In this document: positions 6,214-7,183 of the stretch, one piece after another | Layout of the letters: every line of letters begins with the position of its first letter | Numbering within the stretch: position 1 is the stretch's first letter | Source of the DNA: Fusobacterium sp. | GTDB lineage: Bacteria; Fusobacteriota; Fusobacteriia; Fusobacteriales; Fusobacteriaceae | Direction: 5' to 3' | Assembly: GCA_019410665.1 (NCBI GenBank) | Contig: DXSD01000094.1 | Location: forward strand, 1 to 7,183 | Length of the DNA stretch: 7,183 nt | Notes under the pieces: model-generated | The model's database searches: none | Told to the model about the DNA's origin: nothing | The model's input: the letters and a program-made list of their open reading frames with translations, nothing else | Position numbers and translations under genes: made by a program

Positions 6214-7122
6214 TTATTTTCTAAATTCGTTTACTATCCACTCTTCAAAAGCTTGTCCATCTATATAAGTACAAACATTTATATTAGGTTTTTTATCAGC
6301 ATTCTTTTTCATGGCAGCATCTGCAACTAAAGCTCCAGCAGCGATTCCATCAGTAACTACCTCAACATAACGCTCTTGAGTTTCAAATATTTCTGGTTTT
6401 AAAAGATAAGCAATAGCACAAGCATCATGCACACGAAGACCATTTTTTAAACTTCCTCCACGATAGTGTTGGAACATACTATAAAACATCTCTCCAGTTT
6501 TTCCAGTTTCTTTAATTTTTAAACTATTTTCATGATGTAATACTGCTTGTCTAGTTACATCTAAACCAACCATATTTATTTTAACTCCAGATTGGAAAAC
6601 TATTGCAGCTGCATGAGGGTCAACATAAATATTAAATTCAGCTACAGTATTTGTATTTCCAGATGTTAAACTTCCACCCATCATAACAATCTCTTCAATA
6701 TTTTCTTTTACTTCTGGATACATAGTAAATAGTAAAGCTATGTTAGTAAGAGCAGCTATTGGAACAAGAGTTATTTTTTCTTTACTACTCATTATAGTTT
6801 CACGAAGTGCCTCTACTGCATGTATAGGTAAAACTTTTCTTGTAGGTTCTGGGAAATCATATCCAGCCATTCCAGTTTCTCCATGAATATCTGCAGCATC
6901 CTCTAATTTTTTTAGTAAAGGAGTAGCACAACCCTTTGCTACAGGTATATCTAAATTAAAGAACTCCATAAGTTTTAAAGTATTTTTTGTTGTTTTATTT
7001 ACATCTACATTTCCGGCAATAGTAGTTATAAGTTGTACATCCAATTTGTCACTTTTCACTGCTAAAGCAATGGCTACTGCGTCATCAATTCCTGGATCTG
7101 TATCAATTATTATTTTCCTCAT
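6214..7122 (-). CDS. rihC: Ribonucleoside hydrolase, RihC-like (IunH family)
   Basis: This cytoplasmic calcium-dependent N-ribohydrolase splits purine and pyrimidine ribonucleosides into base plus ribose for salvage. The 302 residues match the family (about 304 in E. coli RihC). The N-terminal DTDPGIDDAVA (7-17) supplies calcium-binding aspartates D9 and D14. HGETGMAGYDF (80-90) includes H80, and T126 lies in ALTNIALL. AEFNIYVDP (161-169) contacts ribose, and GLRVHDACA (228-236) holds H232 and calcium ligand D233. The HGE-GMAGYDF and HYRGGSLKNGLRVHD segments closely resemble RihC rather than RihA/RihB. The frame is open to 7146, but GGGAGG (7131-7136), 8 nt upstream, fixes the ATG at 7122. 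It is the first gene of an operon, 10 bp before the DcuC-type gene. All recognised catalytic residues are present. Confidence 0.95.
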   Translation of the reverse strand: MRKIIIDTDPGIDDAVAIALAVKSDKLDVQLITTIAGNVDVNKTTKNTLKLMEFFNLDIPVAKGCATPLLKKLEDAADIHGETGMAGYDFPEPTRKVLPIHAVEALRETIMSSKEKITLVPIAALTNIALLFTMYPEVKENIEEIVMMGGSLTSGNTNTVAEFNIYVDPHAAAIVFQSGVKINMVGLDVTRQAVLHHENSLKIKETGKTGEMFYSMFQHYRGGSLKNGLRVHDACAIAYLLKPEIFETQERYVEVVTDGIAAGALVADAAMKKNADKKPNINVCTYIDGQAFEEWIVNEFRK

Positions 7123-7130
7123 AATATATT

Positions 7131-7136
7131 CCTCCC
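7131..7136 (-). promoter_or_regulatory. Ribosome binding site fixing the rihC start
   Basis: GGGAGG on the minus strand lies 8 nt before the ATG at 7120-7122. The longer open frame would start at a TTG (7144-7146) with the ribosome site inside the coding sequence, so the shorter protein is preferred. Confidence 0.85.
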
Positions 7137-7168
7137 TATATGTCAAATTTTTTTATTAAGATAAACTC

Positions 7169-7183
7169 AATGTTTATAACATT
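7169..7183 (-). promoter_or_regulatory. Palindromic operator candidate overlapping a predicted -10 of the rihC operon
   Basis: On the minus strand AATGTTATAAACATT is a perfect dyad with 6-bp arms and a 3-nt centre, running exactly to the window edge, so it may be longer. It contains TGTTATAAA, an extended -10 element (TATAAA at 7173-7178) correctly oriented for the rihC operon and about 50 nt before its start codon. The -35 would be outside the window. A palindrome over a -10 suggests a repressor site; I do not recognise the regulator. Confidence 0.45.

Noticed and set aside
7123..7146. N-terminal extension of the nucleoside hydrolase (MTYREEYI)
   Set aside because: It would start at TTG, and the extra codons are the ribosome binding site itself; the ATG at 7122 with 8-nt spacing fits the family N-terminus.
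7141..7146. Perfect -35-like TTGACA on the minus strand just before rihC
   Set aside because: A -10 at 16-18 nt would fall on the start codon, so it cannot give a normal leadered transcript of rihC; the TATAAA at 7173-7178 is better placed.

Overview
This looks like chromosomal DNA from a low-GC anaerobe, most likely Fusobacterium or a close relative such as Cetobacterium. That is inferred from AT-rich codon use, strong AGGAGG-type ribosome binding sites, and the mix of a BrnQ carrier with DcuC- and AbgT-family carriers. No marker gene in the window proves the genus. I see no mobile element, CRISPR array, tRNA, rRNA or obvious foreign island. Coding density is high and base composition looks even throughout.

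Layout, left to right: (1) bases 1-95 are the 3' end of rplT (ribosomal protein L20) on the + strand, followed by a perfect hairpin terminator. (2) Bases 147-1756 are a two-gene minus-strand operon: a small ArsC/Spx/YffB-type thioredoxin-fold protein, then glyA (serine hydroxymethyltransferase). (3) Bases 1757-2015 are a divergent regulatory region. It holds a promoter for the ArsC-like/glyA operon, a strong extended -10 promoter for brnQ, a CodY-box-like 15-mer, and a short leader whose two ends are complementary. (4) Bases 2016-3314 are brnQ, a branched-chain amino acid carrier, on the + strand, with an unusual start region. (5) Bases 3309-7122 are a tight minus-strand operon in transcription order rihC-like nucleoside hydrolase, DcuC-family carrier, AbgT-family carrier, with gaps of only 10 and 12 nt. 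A candidate operator/promoter palindrome for this operon sits at the right edge (7169-7183).

Together the genes cover routine metabolism: one-carbon/glycine-serine metabolism (glyA), amino-acid uptake (brnQ), and a salvage-and-transport unit (nucleoside hydrolase plus two carriers for anionic solutes). The main oddities are four. brnQ and the AbgT gene end tail-to-tail inside one 12-bp hairpin, with their stop codons side by side. brnQ lacks a well-placed conventional start codon. The divergent intergenic region carries a CodY-like site and a possible leader fold. The nucleoside hydrolase is packaged with two carriers not known as nucleoside transporters. I found no convincing previously undescribed system; these are local regulatory and context observations.
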